64,000 nucleotides of DNA from Kineothrix sp. MB12-C1 (GTDB taxonomy: Bacteria; Bacillota; Clostridia; Lachnospirales; Lachnospiraceae), in the NCBI RefSeq assembly GCF_030863805.1, contig NZ_CP132957.1, positions 1,240,001 through 1,304,000 on the forward strand, read 5' to 3'. The notes beneath the pieces are model-generated. The model was given only the letters and a program-made list of their open reading frames with translations, ran no database searches and had not been told where the DNA came from. This document shows, piece by piece, positions 33,462-43,003 of this stretch; positions within the stretch are counted from its first letter, which is position 1, and each line of letters opens with the position of its first letter. The position numbers were made by a program, and so were the translations under genes.

Positions 33462-33830
33462 TTATTTCTTCTTATTAGCCACTGTACGTTTCGGGCCTTT
33501 TCTTGTTCTTGCATTCGTCTTAGTCTTCTGACCACGAACAGGAAGACCTTTTCTGTGACGAATACCTCTGTAGCATCCGATTTCCTGAAGTCTCTTGATG
33601 TTCATAGCGATTTCTCTACGAAGATCACCCTCTACCGTGAAATCGGTATCGATTACTTCGCTGAGTCTCTTTACTTCTTCATCTGTTAATTCTCTTACGC
33701 GTGTATCAGGATTAACCTGTGCCGCCTCAAGAATCTTGTTTGAACTTACTCTTCCTATACCATAGATATATGTGAGTCCTATCTCTACACGTTTTTCTCT
33801 AGGTAAGTCAACACCTGCAATACGAGCCAT
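33462..33830 (-). CDS. rpsM: 30S ribosomal protein S13
   Basis: 122 aa. [20 protein letters not shown] at the N-terminus, the helix-hairpin-helix region [15 protein letters not shown], and the basic tail [20 protein letters not shown] identify S13, which contacts tRNA and S19 in the small-subunit head. It follows rpmJ after an unusually long 303-nt spacer. Confidence 0.98.
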   Translation of the reverse strand: MARIAGVDLPREKRVEIGLTYIYGIGRVSSNKILEAAQVNPDTRVRELTDEEVKRLSEVIDTDFTVEGDLRREIAMNIKRLQEIGCYRGIRHRKGLPVRGQKTKTNARTRKGPKRTVANKKK

Positions 33831-34133
33831 TTACATTTCCTCCATTTTTTGTTTCATGAAAAATTCATGATGTTACTAAGTTGATTGAGATGGCCTCCGG
33901 CACACCCAACCGGAATCAAATCCGACCTTTCCAAAGCACTACATTGGACTATCGTTCTTGTCTTTTATCGATAGTTCCTTTGCCCGCCCTGGTATCAACA
34001 AGTAATCTCCATAGGCTCCTGTGTCGTTATAATCTATATTTATCAGTGCAGTCTTCCATATGGGGCTGCACAGCAATCTTACACTATAACCGGACAAGGA
34101 TCCTTTGCTGTTTATCACTAATCAGCGTAGGGA
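33831..34133 (-). promoter_or_regulatory. Structured 303-nt spacer between rpmJ and rpsM
   Basis: No credible gene. Minus-strand hairpins include GTGCAG/CTGCAC around a 14-nt loop, ACTATCG/CGATAGT around a 14-nt loop, and TCCGG/CCGGA. Whether it is a regulatory leader, a processing site or a repeat insertion is not decided; no convincing promoter was found in it. Confidence 0.4.
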
Positions 34134-34247
34134 TTATCCTTGTCTTTGTTTGTGCTTCGGATTCTCACAGATTACTCTGATTCTTCCTTTTCTTTTAATG
34201 ATTTTGCATTTTTCGCAAATCGGTTTTACTGATGATCTAACCTTCAT
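34134..34247 (-). CDS. rpmJ: 50S ribosomal protein L36
   Basis: 37 aa, identified by direct translation: [20 protein letters not shown], then [17 protein letters not shown]. Zinc ligands Cys11, Cys14, Cys27 and His32 are all present, so this is the zinc-binding form. A GGAGGG site precedes the ATG. It lies between infA and rpsM, the standard place. Confidence 0.97.
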   Translation of the reverse strand: MKVRSSVKPICEKCKIIKRKGRIRVICENPKHKQRQG

Positions 34248-34331
34248 GTTAAACCCTCCTTTCAAAAAGACCGTCTTACATTATATCATGGGAAATTGTC
34301 AAATGCAAGAGCATTTTATGTGATTCGTCAA

Positions 34332-34357
34332 GTAACTGTTCGTATCCTTACAATTAC
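34332..34357. repeat. Dispersed short repeat, copy 4 (degenerate)
   Basis: GTAACTGTTCGTATCCTTAC followed by AATTAC resembles the 7484-7510 repeat. It overlaps the infA stop codon. Confidence 0.4.
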
Positions 34358-34572
34358 TTATCTCTCCAGATAATACGACCCTTCGACAAATCATATGGTG
34401 ACAACTCCAGAGTTACTCTATCTCCCGGTAAGATACGAATAAAATTCTGGCGCAGCTTACCGCTTATGTGAGCAAGCACCTTGTGTCCATTTTCAAGTTC
34501 TACCTGGAACATGGTGTTTGGTAACTTTTCAATTACTGTTCCTTCAATTTCAATTACATCTGCTTTAGACAT
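34354..34572 (-). CDS. infA: Translation initiation factor IF-1
   Basis: 72 aa, the usual length: [20 protein letters not shown], then the OB-fold core [20 protein letters not shown] and [14 protein letters not shown] at the end. It binds the ribosomal A site during initiation. The start overlaps the KOW-domain gene by 19 nt. Confidence 0.98.
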   Translation of the reverse strand: MSKADVIEIEGTVIEKLPNTMFQVELENGHKVLAHISGKLRQNFIRILPGDRVTLELSPYDLSKGRIIWRDK

Positions 34573-34841
34573 ATGATACCTCCTATGGCTTTCCTTATTT
34601 CTTCATTATATATCGGTTGCTTCTTTATCAGTTTCTCTTTTAGAATATCATCGGATTTTTTCTTGATAATCTGAATATGCCTTTTGTTTTTCTTCTTCGG
34701 ATTTTCCCTTGTTTTATATTTACCATCCGCTAAATATACATATTCATTATCTTCTTCTACTATGATATATATCGTGTCCTTATCGTGGCCTGCTTTCGAT
34801 ATCGCAAACATTCCAAGACGAGTGTCTTCTACTCGTTCCAT
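34554..34841 (-). CDS. KOW-domain RNA-binding protein (L14e/L6e/L27e-like)
   Basis: 95 aa. The N-terminal half ([20 protein letters not shown], then [20 protein letters not shown]) is a KOW-type SH3 barrel of the kind seen in archaeal and eukaryotic L14e-like proteins; the C-terminal part is charged and helical. Clostridia commonly carry such a gene between map and infA. Its role, probably ribosome-associated, is not established. It overlaps infA by 19 nt, indicating translational coupling. Confidence 0.8.
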   Translation of the reverse strand: MERVEDTRLGMFAISKAGHDKDTIYIIVEEDNEYVYLADGKYKTRENPKKKNKRHIQIIKKKSDDILKEKLIKKQPIYNEEIRKAIGGIICLKQM

Positions 34842-34878
34842 ATCACTAACCTAGCCTTTCTTCTTCCAACCCTCTGCC

Positions 34879-35634
34879 CTAAAGCAACGTTAGAATCTCC
34901 GGCTCACCATCATCGGTGATGAGAATGGTATTCTCATAGTGAGCTGATAACGAACCATCTGCCGTGACCACCGTCCAATCGTCATCCAGCCAATCCACTT
35001 CCCAATCCCCCATATTAATCATAGGTTCTATCGCCAAGGTCATACCTGCACGAAGCTTAATTCCCTTGCGGCGCTGTGTGAAGTTCGGAATCTGCGGCTC
35101 CTCGTGAAGCTTCGTCCCAATACCATGGCCCACCAAATCCTTAACGATGCCATAGCCAAAGGAAGATACATATTGGTCTATCGCACTTGATATATCATAT
35201 AGATGATTGCCTGATTTTGCCATTTTAATTCCTTCGAAAAAGCTTTGCTTCGTTACTTCAATCAACTTCTTCGCTTCTTCGCTGATCGTACCGACGGCAT
35301 GTGTCCTTGCCGCGTCCGAATGATATCCTTTATATATCAAACCTGCATCCAGGCTTACAATATCTCCGTCCTGCAATATGTGTTCGGCATGTGGAATGCC
35401 GTGTACTACTTCATCATTGACGGATACGCATATGGATGCAGGGTAACCGTTATAATTTAAGAAATTAGGAACACAACCGTAGCTTCGAATCAGCTTTTCC
35501 CCCAGTTTGTCAATATCCAGTGTTGACATTCCCGGTCTAATTGCTTCTCCGAGGCGGGCATGCACTTCTGCAAGCATTTTACCCGCTTTACGCATCAGTT
35601 CTATCTCTCTCTCAGATTTAATCGATACTGCCAT
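34879..35634 (-). CDS. map: Methionine aminopeptidase, type I
   Basis: 251 aa; removes the initiator methionine after deformylation. The metal ligands are visible: two aspartates in SLDAGLIYKGYHSDAART, the histidine in DLVGHGIGTKLHEEP, and glutamates in IEPMINMG and HYENTILIT. No N-terminal extension, so type I. Three bases separate it from the adk stop, the usual adk-map arrangement. Confidence 0.97.
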   Translation of the reverse strand: MAVSIKSEREIELMRKAGKMLAEVHARLGEAIRPGMSTLDIDKLGEKLIRSYGCVPNFLNYNGYPASICVSVNDEVVHGIPHAEHILQDGDIVSLDAGLIYKGYHSDAARTHAVGTISEEAKKLIEVTKQSFFEGIKMAKSGNHLYDISSAIDQYVSSFGYGIVKDLVGHGIGTKLHEEPQIPNFTQRRKGIKLRAGMTLAIEPMINMGDWEVDWLDDDWTVVTADGSLSAHYENTILITDDGEPEILTLL

Positions 35635-35637
35635 ATT

Positions 35638-36282
35638 TTAAGCTCCTAAAATCTTTACGATGGACCTGAATACATCCTCCATAGGCTGCGTTCCGTCCAC
35701 TGTTCTAAGTACGCCTTTTTCACTATAGAAGTCGATCAAAGGCTGTGTCTGATCATGATAAACCTTAAGGCGGTTCAAAACGGTCTCCGGCTTGTCGTCA
35801 TCGCGAAGAACCAATTCTTTTCCGCATCTATCACAAGTTCCTTCCATTTTCGGAGGAACATGTTCCATATGATATGTAGCTCCGCATGCGAGACATGCAC
35901 GTCTACCGGACATTCTTTTTACAATATTTTCATCGGGTACATCCACATCGATCGCATAATCGATCGTTTCATTCAACTGAGCGAGTGCCTTATCGAGCAC
36001 CTGCGCCTGAGGAATCGTTCTTGGAAAACCATCCAGCACGTAACCATCTTTACAGTCTTGATCCGCTACTCTGTCAAGAAGAATCTTCACCGTAAGTTCA
36101 TCAGGTACAAGAAGACCCTGATCCATATATTTCTTAGCTTCCGTGCCAAGTTCTGTACCATTCTTAATATTCGCTCTAAAAATATCACCTGTAGAAATAT
36201 GAGGAACACCATATTTATCAGCTATCATTTTAGCCTGTGTTCCCTTTCCGGCTCCCGGAGCACCTAACATAATAATTTTCAT
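35638..36282 (-). CDS. adk: Adenylate kinase, zinc-lid form
   Basis: 214 aa; interconverts ATP, AMP and ADP. P-loop GAPGAGKGTQAKM at the N-terminus, AMP-site ISTGDIFR, VLDGFPRTIPQA, and a LID domain with four cysteines (CLACG and CDRCG) binding structural zinc, as in Gram-positive long-form enzymes. It follows secY after an unusually long 249-nt spacer. Confidence 0.98.
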   Translation of the reverse strand: MKIIMLGAPGAGKGTQAKMIADKYGVPHISTGDIFRANIKNGTELGTEAKKYMDQGLLVPDELTVKILLDRVADQDCKDGYVLDGFPRTIPQAQVLDKALAQLNETIDYAIDVDVPDENIVKRMSGRRACLACGATYHMEHVPPKMEGTCDRCGKELVLRDDDKPETVLNRLKVYHDQTQPLIDFYSEKGVLRTVDGTQPMEDVFRSIVKILGA

Positions 36283-36531
36283 CGTTATATCGTCCTTTCA
36301 CAGCAAATGTCCCTATTGCAACAAACGGACACACGCTGTAAGGCGGGTGCCCATCATAAAATCGGCTACTTGGTGCGCGTAGCTGCGCACCCTGCCCGGA
36401 GGGCTTTTCTATCATAGGAACAAAGTTCCTATTTGGAACAAGGTTTCCTATGATAGAAACAAAGGGGACTCTCAGCCACTCCTTCGTCCTCCTAATATAA
36501 TGCCGAAAGAATTTTCCCATAGTCGAACTGA
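36283..36531. repeat. Palindrome-rich spacer between secY and adk
   Basis: No gene. It contains a hairpin with perfect 15-bp arms TTTCTATCATAGGAA/TTCCTATGATAGAAA (36406-36459) holding an inner GTTCC-TATTT-GGAAC, and a GC-rich hairpin GGTGCGC-GTAGCT-GCGCACC (36372-36391). No T run follows, so it is not a standard terminator. Spacers here are normally short. Confidence 0.6.
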
Positions 36532-37845
36532 CTAATCATTTAAAAATCCTTTATAATTACGAACTAACATCTTCGATTCAATCTGCTTCATCGTCTCAAG
36601 CACAACGCTTACGATAATGATTAAGCTTGTTCCTCCGAATGATACACTGGCATTGAAAAGACCATTGAATACAAAAGGAAGAATGCCTACGATTGTCAGC
36701 CCAAGGGCGCCTATAAAAATGATATAGTTAAGTATCCTTGTCAGATAATCGCTGGTAGGCTTACCTGGTCTGATACCAGGAATAAATCCACCTTGTTTTT
36801 TCATCCTGTCCGCTATCTCCAAAGGATTAAATGTAATTGATGTATAGAAATATGCGAAGAAGATAACGAGCAATACATAGATAAGTAATCCTATCGAATA
36901 AATAGGTTCACTCGGCTTACACCAATATGCGGAGTTAAGCCCTTTTAATATTTCTCCCCATATGCCGGTTCCCTGATAGCTGAAGAAAGAAGCTAATACA
37001 ACCGGTAACTGCATAAGCGAAGAAGCGAAGATAATCGGGATAACGCCCGATGTATTCACTTTCAAGGGAATGCTTGACGTTTGACCGCCGACCATTTTTC
37101 TTCCCTGTACTTTTTTGGCATATTGCACAGGAATCTTGCGCATACCGCCATTTAAAAGAACTACTAAAACTACCATGCCTACGATAACGCCGACAATAAT
37201 AAGCGCCGCCACCACTGCAAGGGCTGTAGATTTGCCGAACACGAACTGTTCGAACAACTGGTTAATATCCTGAGGCAAACGTGAAATGATATTGATAACG
37301 AGTACAATAGAAATACCATTGCCGATACCATTCTCTGTAATTCTCTCACCAATCCACATAAGGAATGCACTACCTGCAGTAAGAGCTGCTACTACGGTAA
37401 CTATATTTATCGCATTATATGTTTCCAGCAATCCCTGTCTTCCGAAACCAATTGCCATTGCGGCGGACTCGAACAGTGCAAGACCTACTGTTACATAACG
37501 TGTAATCGATGCTATTTTCTTTCTTCCATCTTCTCCATCACGTTGCATTTCTTCCAATTTAGGGATTGCAATTGTTAAAAGCTGCATAATAATGGAAGAT
37601 GTAATATATGGAGTAATGTTTAATGCCAAGATGGACATATTAAGGAATGAACCACCTGTAAAGGCATCCAAGAAATTAAATGCATCTCCTGTCTGTGCTG
37701 CAAACCAATTGGAAAAATAATGTCTGTTTACCCCTGGTGCGGGAAGCTGTGATCCAAGACGGATCACAACCAGCATCAGTAAGGTGAAAAATACTCTATC
37801 TCTAATTTCCTTGATTTTAAATGCATTCTTTAAGGTTGTAAACAT
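36532..37845 (-). CDS. secY: Protein translocase subunit SecY
   Basis: 437 aa with ten predicted membrane helices, forming the SecYEG channel. It begins [40 protein letters not shown] forms the plug/TM2 region, and the cytoplasmic loops PVQYAKKVQGRKMVGGQT and MKKQGGFIPGIRPGKPTSDY are the ribosome/SecA contact loops. Its ATG overlaps the rplO stop by one base. Confidence 0.98.
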   Translation of the reverse strand: MFTTLKNAFKIKEIRDRVFFTLLMLVVIRLGSQLPAPGVNRHYFSNWFAAQTGDAFNFLDAFTGGSFLNMSILALNITPYITSSIIMQLLTIAIPKLEEMQRDGEDGRKKIASITRYVTVGLALFESAAMAIGFGRQGLLETYNAINIVTVVAALTAGSAFLMWIGERITENGIGNGISIVLVINIISRLPQDINQLFEQFVFGKSTALAVVAALIIVGVIVGMVVLVVLLNGGMRKIPVQYAKKVQGRKMVGGQTSSIPLKVNTSGVIPIIFASSLMQLPVVLASFFSYQGTGIWGEILKGLNSAYWCKPSEPIYSIGLLIYVLLVIFFAYFYTSITFNPLEIADRMKKQGGFIPGIRPGKPTSDYLTRILNYIIFIGALGLTIVGILPFVFNGLFNASVSFGGTSLIIIVSVVLETMKQIESKMLVRNYKGFLND

Positions 37846-38285
37846 TACATCACCTCTGCTGTTCCACCAAGAGCCTCAATCTTTTCTTTTGCTGACGCGC
37901 TGAAAGCATTAGCTTTTACCGTGAGCTTCTTGGTAAATTCTCCGTTTCCGAGGATCTTAACGCCATCTTTAGGGTTTTTAATAATTCCTCTTTCGATTAA
38001 CGTTTCCACATCCACCGTTGCACCGTTATCAAATACTTCCAAAGCACTCAAGTTAATACCTACGATATCCTTAGAGTTGATATTAGTGAAACCTCTCTTA
38101 GGGATACGTCTATATAACGGCATCTGACCACCTTCAAAACCCGTTCTCGGAGCTCCTGAACGAGCTTTTTGACCTTTATGTCCTTTTCCGGCTGTCTTTC
38201 CGTTACCTGAACCGTGTCCGCGGCCTCTTCTAAAATTATCACTGTGTTTAGAACCTTCTGCTGGTCTTAAATTTGATAATTCCAT
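37845..38285 (-). CDS. rplO: 50S ribosomal protein L15
   Basis: 146 aa. The Gly/Arg-rich N-terminus ([20 protein letters not shown]) followed by [17 protein letters not shown] is diagnostic; the tail binds 23S rRNA. It precedes secY with a one-base overlap and follows rpmD. Confidence 0.98.
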   Translation of the reverse strand: MELSNLRPAEGSKHSDNFRRGRGHGSGNGKTAGKGHKGQKARSGAPRTGFEGGQMPLYRRIPKRGFTNINSKDIVGINLSALEVFDNGATVDVETLIERGIIKNPKDGVKILGNGEFTKKLTVKANAFSASAKEKIEALGGTAEVM

Positions 38286-38308
38286 TCCTGTGACACCTCC
38301 TTATCTTT

Positions 38309-38494
38309 TTATACTTCTTCTACCTTTACCAAATGTGCTATCTGTCTGATCTGCCCTCTCGTAGCACCATTATCGGGCAATATAATCGATTTATTCAGCT
38401 TGCGAAGTCCCATTGCCTCAACCGTTGCCTTATGCTTAGGCACCGCTCCGATAGGAGATTTCACCAATGTTACTTTCAAAGACTTTTCTGCCAT
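38309..38494 (-). CDS. rpmD: 50S ribosomal protein L30
   Basis: 61 aa. LKVTLVKSPIGAVPKHKATV and NATR-like GATRGQIRQIAHLVKVEEV fit bacterial L30. Short length and position between rpsE and rplO agree with the spc operon order. Confidence 0.97.
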   Translation of the reverse strand: MAEKSLKVTLVKSPIGAVPKHKATVEAMGLRKLNKSIILPDNGATRGQIRQIAHLVKVEEV

Positions 38495-38548
38495 TTCCTA
38501 ATTCTCCTTTCCATACTACATAAAGCGCAAATGCGTTTTATGCTGCGG

Positions 38549-39058
38549 TTACGCCATAATCTCTTCCACAGACTTACCACGTTTTCTAGCAACCTCTTCA
38601 GGAGTTTTCAACTGGCTCAAACCTGCGATTGTAGCAAGAACAACGTTTTGTTTGTTATTCGAGCCAAGTGATTTCGTACGGATATTTTTAAGGCCTGCAA
38701 GTTCGCATACGTTACGTACCGGACCTCCTGCAATAACACCGGTACCATCCGGAGCCTTCTTTAAAAGAACGGTCGCGGAACCGAATTTTCCGAGGAAATC
38801 GTGTGTAATACTGTTATTTTCATCCATTGCAACTGAAACTAAATTCTTCGTTGCATCTTCTTTTCCTTTACGAATAGCGTCAGGAATTTCTGTTGCTTTC
38901 CCAAGTCCTGCGCCAACGTGTCCGTTGCCGTCACCAACAACAACCAAAGCTGTGAATCGGAAGTTACGACCACCTTTTACAACCTTAGTTACTCTCTTGA
39001 TGGAAACTACTTTTTCAGTTAATTCTAACTGACTAGCATCAATGATTGTACGTCTCAT
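38549..39058 (-). CDS. rpsE: 30S ribosomal protein S5
   Basis: 169 aa. The double-stranded RNA-binding segment [20 protein letters not shown], and the [20 protein letters not shown] loop near the decoding centre, mark S5, which acts in fidelity and mRNA unwinding. It begins [20 protein letters not shown]. Confidence 0.98.
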   Translation of the reverse strand: MRRTIIDASQLELTEKVVSIKRVTKVVKGGRNFRFTALVVVGDGNGHVGAGLGKATEIPDAIRKGKEDATKNLVSVAMDENNSITHDFLGKFGSATVLLKKAPDGTGVIAGGPVRNVCELAGLKNIRTKSLGSNNKQNVVLATIAGLSQLKTPEEVARKRGKSVEEIMA

Positions 39059-39076
39059 GTGATTTTCTCTCCCTTC

Positions 39077-39445
39077 CTAGAATTCTAAGCCAGCTTCTCT
39101 GGCTGCATCAGCTAATGCTGCTACTTTTCCCTGGTATATAAAGCCGCCTCTATCAAAGACTACTGTAGTGATACCTTTTTCCAGTGCTCTTTTAGCAATT
39201 ATGGTTCCTAAATATGCTGCTGCATCAACGTTATTGGTCTTCTCGAGTTCAGTCTTCACTTCTTTCTCAAGAGTGGAAGCCGCTACTAAAGTGTTTCCAA
39301 CCGTATCGTCGATAATTTGAGCATACATATGATTATTACTTCTGAAAACAGCCAACCGCGGTCTCTGAGCTGTACCGCTGAAACGGTTACGAATTTTCAT
39401 GTGTTTTTTAACACGAACTTTTTGTCTTGATTCTTTACTAACCAT
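39077..39445 (-). CDS. rplR: 50S ribosomal protein L18
   Basis: 122 aa from MVSKESRQ; an ATG two codons upstream (39451) is also possible. [20 protein letters not shown] and the C-terminal [20 protein letters not shown] are typical. L18 binds 5S rRNA together with L5. Confidence 0.97.
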   Translation of the reverse strand: MVSKESRQKVRVKKHMKIRNRFSGTAQRPRLAVFRSNNHMYAQIIDDTVGNTLVAASTLEKEVKTELEKTNNVDAAAYLGTIIAKRALEKGITTVVFDRGGFIYQGKVAALADAAREAGLEF

Positions 39446-39462
39446 TATCATACTCTCCTTAT

Positions 39463-40005
39463 CTATTTCTTACCAGTCTTACCAACTTTACGTCTGATAA
39501 CTTCATCAGCATACTTAATACCCTTGCCCTTGTAAGGCTCCGGTCTTCTCTTATCTCTGATTTCAGCTGCGAATTGGCCAACTTTTTCTTTATCAATTCC
39601 TTTTACGATAATGACGTTCTGTCCTTCCACCACTGCTTCAATGCCTTCAGGATCTTCCATCTCTACCGGATGAGAATATCCTAAGGACAGAGTTAATTTA
39701 TTACCGTTTTTCGCTACCTTATAACCAACACCGTTTACTTCCAGCTTCTTTGCATAGCCATCAGTAACACCTACTACCATATTGTTGATTAAAGTTCTTG
39801 TAAGGCCGTGAAGAGATTTCATCTTCTTCAAATCATTGGGTCTTGTTACAACGATTTCAGCGCCTTCCATCTTGATTTTCATTTCTGCAGGAAGCACTCT
39901 TTCAAGTGTTCCCTTAGGACCTTTTACAGTCACTTTGTTATTTTCTGCGATATCCACAGTTACACCTGCCGGAACCGCGATTGGCATTCTTCCTATACGT
40001 GACAT
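39463..40005 (-). CDS. rplF: 50S ribosomal protein L6
   Basis: 180 aa with the two repeated L6 domains. [20 protein letters not shown] starts the protein, and the C-terminal [20 protein letters not shown] signature is clear. A 123-nt structured spacer separates it from rpsH upstream. Confidence 0.98.
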   Translation of the reverse strand: MSRIGRMPIAVPAGVTVDIAENNKVTVKGPKGTLERVLPAEMKIKMEGAEIVVTRPNDLKKMKSLHGLTRTLINNMVVGVTDGYAKKLEVNGVGYKVAKNGNKLTLSLGYSHPVEMEDPEGIEAVVEGQNVIIVKGIDKEKVGQFAAEIRDKRRPEPYKGKGIKYADEVIRRKVGKTGKK

Positions 40006-40043
40006 GCCCGTACCTCCTATTGTTTTGTTATTTCAACGTCTTT

Positions 40044-40126
40044 GGAAGAACGCTTGCGTTCTTCCCGTGTGAAACATAGAAATTCTTAATCAGCGTTCTA
40101 TGCTGATTTAGCATTTCTTTTCACAC
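40044..40126. repeat. Nested hairpins in the rpsH-rplF spacer
   Basis: GGAAGAACGC-TT-GCGTTCTTCC (40044-40065, perfect) is followed by a second structure bounded by GTGTGAAA/TTTCACAC (40067-40126), with CATAGAA/TTCTATG and AATCAGC/GCTGATT pairings inside. The outer GTGTGAAA arms match the palindrome at 5743-5765. Confidence 0.6.
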
Positions 40127-40128
40127 TA

Positions 40129-40530
40129 TTACCAAACGAAAGCTAAAACTTCTCCGCCTACTTTAAGCTCTCTTGCTTTTTTATCAGTAATAACGCCTTG
40201 GTTTGTGGAAATGATAGCGATACCAAGTCCTCCAAGAACTCTGGGAAGTTCCTGTGCATTCGCATACACACGCAGGCCCGGCTTAGAGATTCTCTTAAGG
40301 CCATCGATGATTTTTTCACTCTTATCTGCGCCGTATTTTAAAGTAATACGAATTGTTTTGAAACTTCCATCTTCAATTATATCAAATTTCTTAATGTATC
40401 CTTCTTCTAAAAGAATCTGCGCAATCGCTAATTTCATCTTAGAAGACGGAACATCTACTGTATCATGTTTTGCAGTATTCGCATTACGAATTCTTGTAAG
40501 CATATCTGCAATCGGATCACTCATCGTCAT
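40129..40530 (-). CDS. rpsH: 30S ribosomal protein S8
   Basis: 133 aa. [20 protein letters not shown] at the start and [20 protein letters not shown] near the end are diagnostic. S8 binds the central 16S domain, and in E. coli represses the spc operon at the L5 gene. Confidence 0.98.
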   Translation of the reverse strand: MTMSDPIADMLTRIRNANTAKHDTVDVPSSKMKLAIAQILLEEGYIKKFDIIEDGSFKTIRITLKYGADKSEKIIDGLKRISKPGLRVYANAQELPRVLGGLGIAIISTNQGVITDKKARELKVGGEVLAFVW

Positions 40531-40546
40531 TTCGTTTGCCTCCTTT

Positions 40547-40732
40547 TTACCAGCTTGCTTTTTTCACGCCCGGGATTTGTCCCTTGTATGCTAATTCACG
40601 GAAGCAAATTCTGCAAATTCCGTATTTTCTCAAATAAGCATGTGGACGACCACAAATTTTGCAGCGATTGTATTCTCTTGTAGAGAATTTCGGCTTGCGC
40701 TGCTGTTTAATCTTCATTGCTGTCTTAGCCAT
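40547..40732 (-). CDS. rpsN: 30S ribosomal protein S14, zinc-binding type
   Basis: 61 aa. The short form with a zinc ribbon: Cys24, Cys27, Cys40 and Cys43 in CKICGRP and [10 protein letters not shown]. This is the zinc-dependent type (rpsN1/type Z); a zinc-free paralogue may exist elsewhere. It lies between rplE and rpsH as usual. Confidence 0.97.
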   Translation of the reverse strand: MAKTAMKIKQQRKPKFSTREYNRCKICGRPHAYLRKYGICRICFRELAYKGQIPGVKKASW

Positions 40733-40745
40733 GAATTTACCTCCT

Positions 40746-41285
40746 CTATTTTGCGAATGGCATGTTGAATAATGTTAACAATTCACGAGCTTCTTCGTCT
40801 GTCTTTGCTGTTGTAACAAAGATAACATCCATACCTCTTACTTTATCAACTTTATCATATTCGATTTCAGGGAAAATAAGCTGTTCCTTAATACCGAGTG
40901 AATAGTTGCCTCTTCCATCAAATGCGTTAGGATTAACGCCTCTGAAGTCACGAACACGAGGTAATGCAAGATTTACTAAACGATCGAGGAATTCATACAT
41001 TTTCTCGCCGCGAAGTGTCACTTTACATCCGATAGGCATGCCTTCTCTGAGTTTAAAGTTAGCAATAGAATTCTTTGCTTTTGTAAGCACTGCTTTCTGG
41101 CCTGTGATTGTCTCCATATCTTTTACTGCAGATTCGAGAACTTTTGCATTTTCTTTTGCTTCACCAACGCCCATGTTGATAACGATCTTATCGAGCTTCG
41201 GCACTTCCATAACGTTTTTATATCCAAACTTTTTGACCATAGAATCTACGATCTCATTTTTATACATTTCTTTAAGTCTGCTCAC
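40746..41285 (-). CDS. rplE: 50S ribosomal protein L5
   Basis: 179 aa. [20 protein letters not shown], the [20 protein letters not shown] core and [20 protein letters not shown] are typical. L5 binds 5S rRNA and contacts P-site tRNA. Confidence 0.98.
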   Translation of the reverse strand: MSRLKEMYKNEIVDSMVKKFGYKNVMEVPKLDKIVINMGVGEAKENAKVLESAVKDMETITGQKAVLTKAKNSIANFKLREGMPIGCKVTLRGEKMYEFLDRLVNLALPRVRDFRGVNPNAFDGRGNYSLGIKEQLIFPEIEYDKVDKVRGMDVIFVTTAKTDEEARELLTLFNMPFAK

Positions 41286-41309
41286 GCGCCTAGACCTCCT
41301 TCCTTAGAA

Positions 41310-41642
41310 TTAATCAATAACTTCGCCTGTGGACTTTGCCACACGAAGAGCTTTGGTTTTACCCGGACGCTTGTCATCTGCTACTCTCTGGAAACCGATT
41401 CTTGTAGGTTTGCCTTTGTGAACATACATTACGTTGGATAAATCAATTGCCGCTTCCTTCTGAACAATTCCGCCATTCTGGTTAGCTGCTGAAGGTTTCA
41501 TATGCTTTGTGATCATATTCACTCCCTCAATCAACACCTTGCCATTTTTCACGTCTACGGAAACAACTTTTCCTTCTTTACCATTATCTTTACCGGCGAT
41601 TACTTTTACTGTATCGCCCTTTTTAATTTTCATTGTTGACAT
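41310..41642 (-). CDS. rplX: 50S ribosomal protein L24
   Basis: 110 aa with an N-terminal KOW domain (MKIKKGDTVKVIAGKDNGKE). The ATG at residue 4 is an alternative start. L24 begins large-subunit assembly by binding domain I of 23S rRNA. Confidence 0.97.
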   Translation of the reverse strand: MSTMKIKKGDTVKVIAGKDNGKEGKVVSVDVKNGKVLIEGVNMITKHMKPSAANQNGGIVQKEAAIDLSNVMYVHKGKPTRIGFQRVADDKRPGKTKALRVAKSTGEVID

Positions 41643-41654
41643 ACCGGCACCTCC

Positions 41655-42023
41655 TTATAATACTTCCGGAGCCAGGGAAACAATTTTCATAAAATGTTTC
41701 TCACGAAGCTCTCTTGCCACTGGTCCAAAAATACGGGTTCCTCTCGGAGTCTTGTCATCTTTGATAATAACAGCGGCATTCTCGTCAAATTTGATATAAG
41801 ATCCGTCTCTACGACGAGCGCCCTTTACAGTACGAACAACTACTGCTTTCACTACATCGCCTTTTTTAACAACGCCGCCTGGTGTTGCATCTTTAACGGT
41901 AGCAACGATGATATCGCCGATGTTCGCATATCTTCTTGTAGAGCCACCCATAACTCTGATGCAGAGAAGTTCTTTTGCACCGGTATTATCAGCAACCCTA
42001 AGTCTGCTTTCTTGCTGAATCAT
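41655..42023 (-). CDS. rplN: 50S ribosomal protein L14
   Basis: 122 aa, standard length: [20 protein letters not shown] at the start, then [20 protein letters not shown]. It forms part of the intersubunit bridge and L19 contact. Fifty-one bases separate it from rpsQ. Confidence 0.98.
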   Translation of the reverse strand: MIQQESRLRVADNTGAKELLCIRVMGGSTRRYANIGDIIVATVKDATPGGVVKKGDVVKAVVVRTVKGARRRDGSYIKFDENAAVIIKDDKTPRGTRIFGPVARELREKHFMKIVSLAPEVL

Positions 42024-42074
42024 GCTAATTCTCCTTCCAAAACTATTACCACACTTCGCCGCAGCGAAATTTTA

Positions 42075-42329
42075 TTATTTTGCTCTTTCGGTAATCTCCA
42101 CAAGTCTCCATCTTTTGTCTTTTGACAACGGTCTTGTTTCCATTACTTTCACTGTATCGCCGATGTTGCATTCGTTATTCTCATCGTGCGCCTTTAATTT
42201 ATAGGTTCTCTTCACAATCTTGTTGTAAAGAGGATGTTTTACATGATCTTCAATGGCAACAACAATTGTTTTGTCCATTTTATTACTGGTAACTTTACCT
42301 GTACGCGTTTTTCTTAAATTTCTTTCCAC
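42075..42329 (-). CDS. rpsQ: 30S ribosomal protein S17
   Basis: 84 aa OB-fold protein: [39 protein letters not shown] and [20 protein letters not shown]. It binds 16S rRNA helix 11. Located between rpmC and rplN as expected. Confidence 0.98.
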   Translation of the reverse strand: MERNLRKTRTGKVTSNKMDKTIVVAIEDHVKHPLYNKIVKRTYKLKAHDENNECNIGDTVKVMETRPLSKDKRWRLVEITERAK

Positions 42330-42366
42330 GAGCGATTCTCCTTTCTAATCCGTTAGTCAATCTGAT

Positions 42367-42576
42367 TTATTGCGCTGCTTTTTCCTTCTGTGTAATCACA
42401 GTCTGGATTCTTGCAATATTCTTTCTTACATCTTTAATTCTAGCTGTATTGTCTAACTGATTTGTTGCGTTCTGGAATCTCAAATTGAAAAGTTCTTTTT
42501 TAGCAGCTACTAATTCCTGTGCTAATTCTGCAGCTGATTTTGTCTTTAAATCGTCCACATACTTATTGGTTTTCAT
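42367..42576 (-). CDS. rpmC: 50S ribosomal protein L29
   Basis: 69 aa from [20 protein letters not shown]; the open frame extends upstream to 42693 but that part lies inside rplP and is not L29. Two long helices with [15 protein letters not shown] and NIARIQTVI are typical. L29 lies at the peptide exit and helps dock trigger factor. It overlaps the rplP stop by 14 nt. Confidence 0.96.
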   Translation of the reverse strand: MKTNKYVDDLKTKSAAELAQELVAAKKELFNLRFQNATNQLDNTARIKDVRKNIARIQTVITQKEKAAQ

Positions 42577-43003
42577 TTGATACACCGCCTTCCAAGTCTG
42601 CTTTAGAAACAATTTTACATCTACATGGAAGCTTATGTGTTGCAAGACGTAATGCTTCTTTCGCGATTTCTTCGGAAACTCCGGAGATTTCAAACATTAC
42701 ACGTCCAGGCTTAACAACTGCTACCCAGTATTCCAAGGAACCTTTACCGGAACCCATTCGTGTTTCTGCTGGTTTTGCTGTTACTGGTTTATCGGGGAAA
42801 ATCTTAATCCAAACTTTACCGCCACGTTTGATATAACGAGTCATAGCGATACGGGCTGCTTCGATCTGGTTAGATTTAATCCAACATGGCTCTAATGCTA
42901 CGATACCGTATTCACCGTAAGTAATCGTATTACCACGGGTTGCTTTTCCTGCCATCGAACCACGGAATTGCTTACGACGTTTTACTCTTTTAGGCATTAA
43001 CAT
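42563..43003 (-). CDS. rplP: 50S ribosomal protein L16
   Basis: 146 aa starting [20 protein letters not shown]; the ATG two codons later is an alternative. [20 protein letters not shown] and [20 protein letters not shown] are diagnostic. L16 helps form the A-site region of the large subunit. The start overlaps the rpsC stop. Confidence 0.97.
   Translation of the reverse strand: MLMPKRVKRRKQFRGSMAGKATRGNTITYGEYGIVALEPCWIKSNQIEAARIAMTRYIKRGGKVWIKIFPDKPVTAKPAETRMGSGKGSLEYWVAVVKPGRVMFEISGVSEEIAKEALRLATHKLPCRCKIVSKADLEGGVSNENQ

Noticed and set aside
42577-42693. N-terminal extension of L29 to 42693
   Set aside because: This stretch lies inside rplP in another frame. The L29 family begins at the ATG at 42576.
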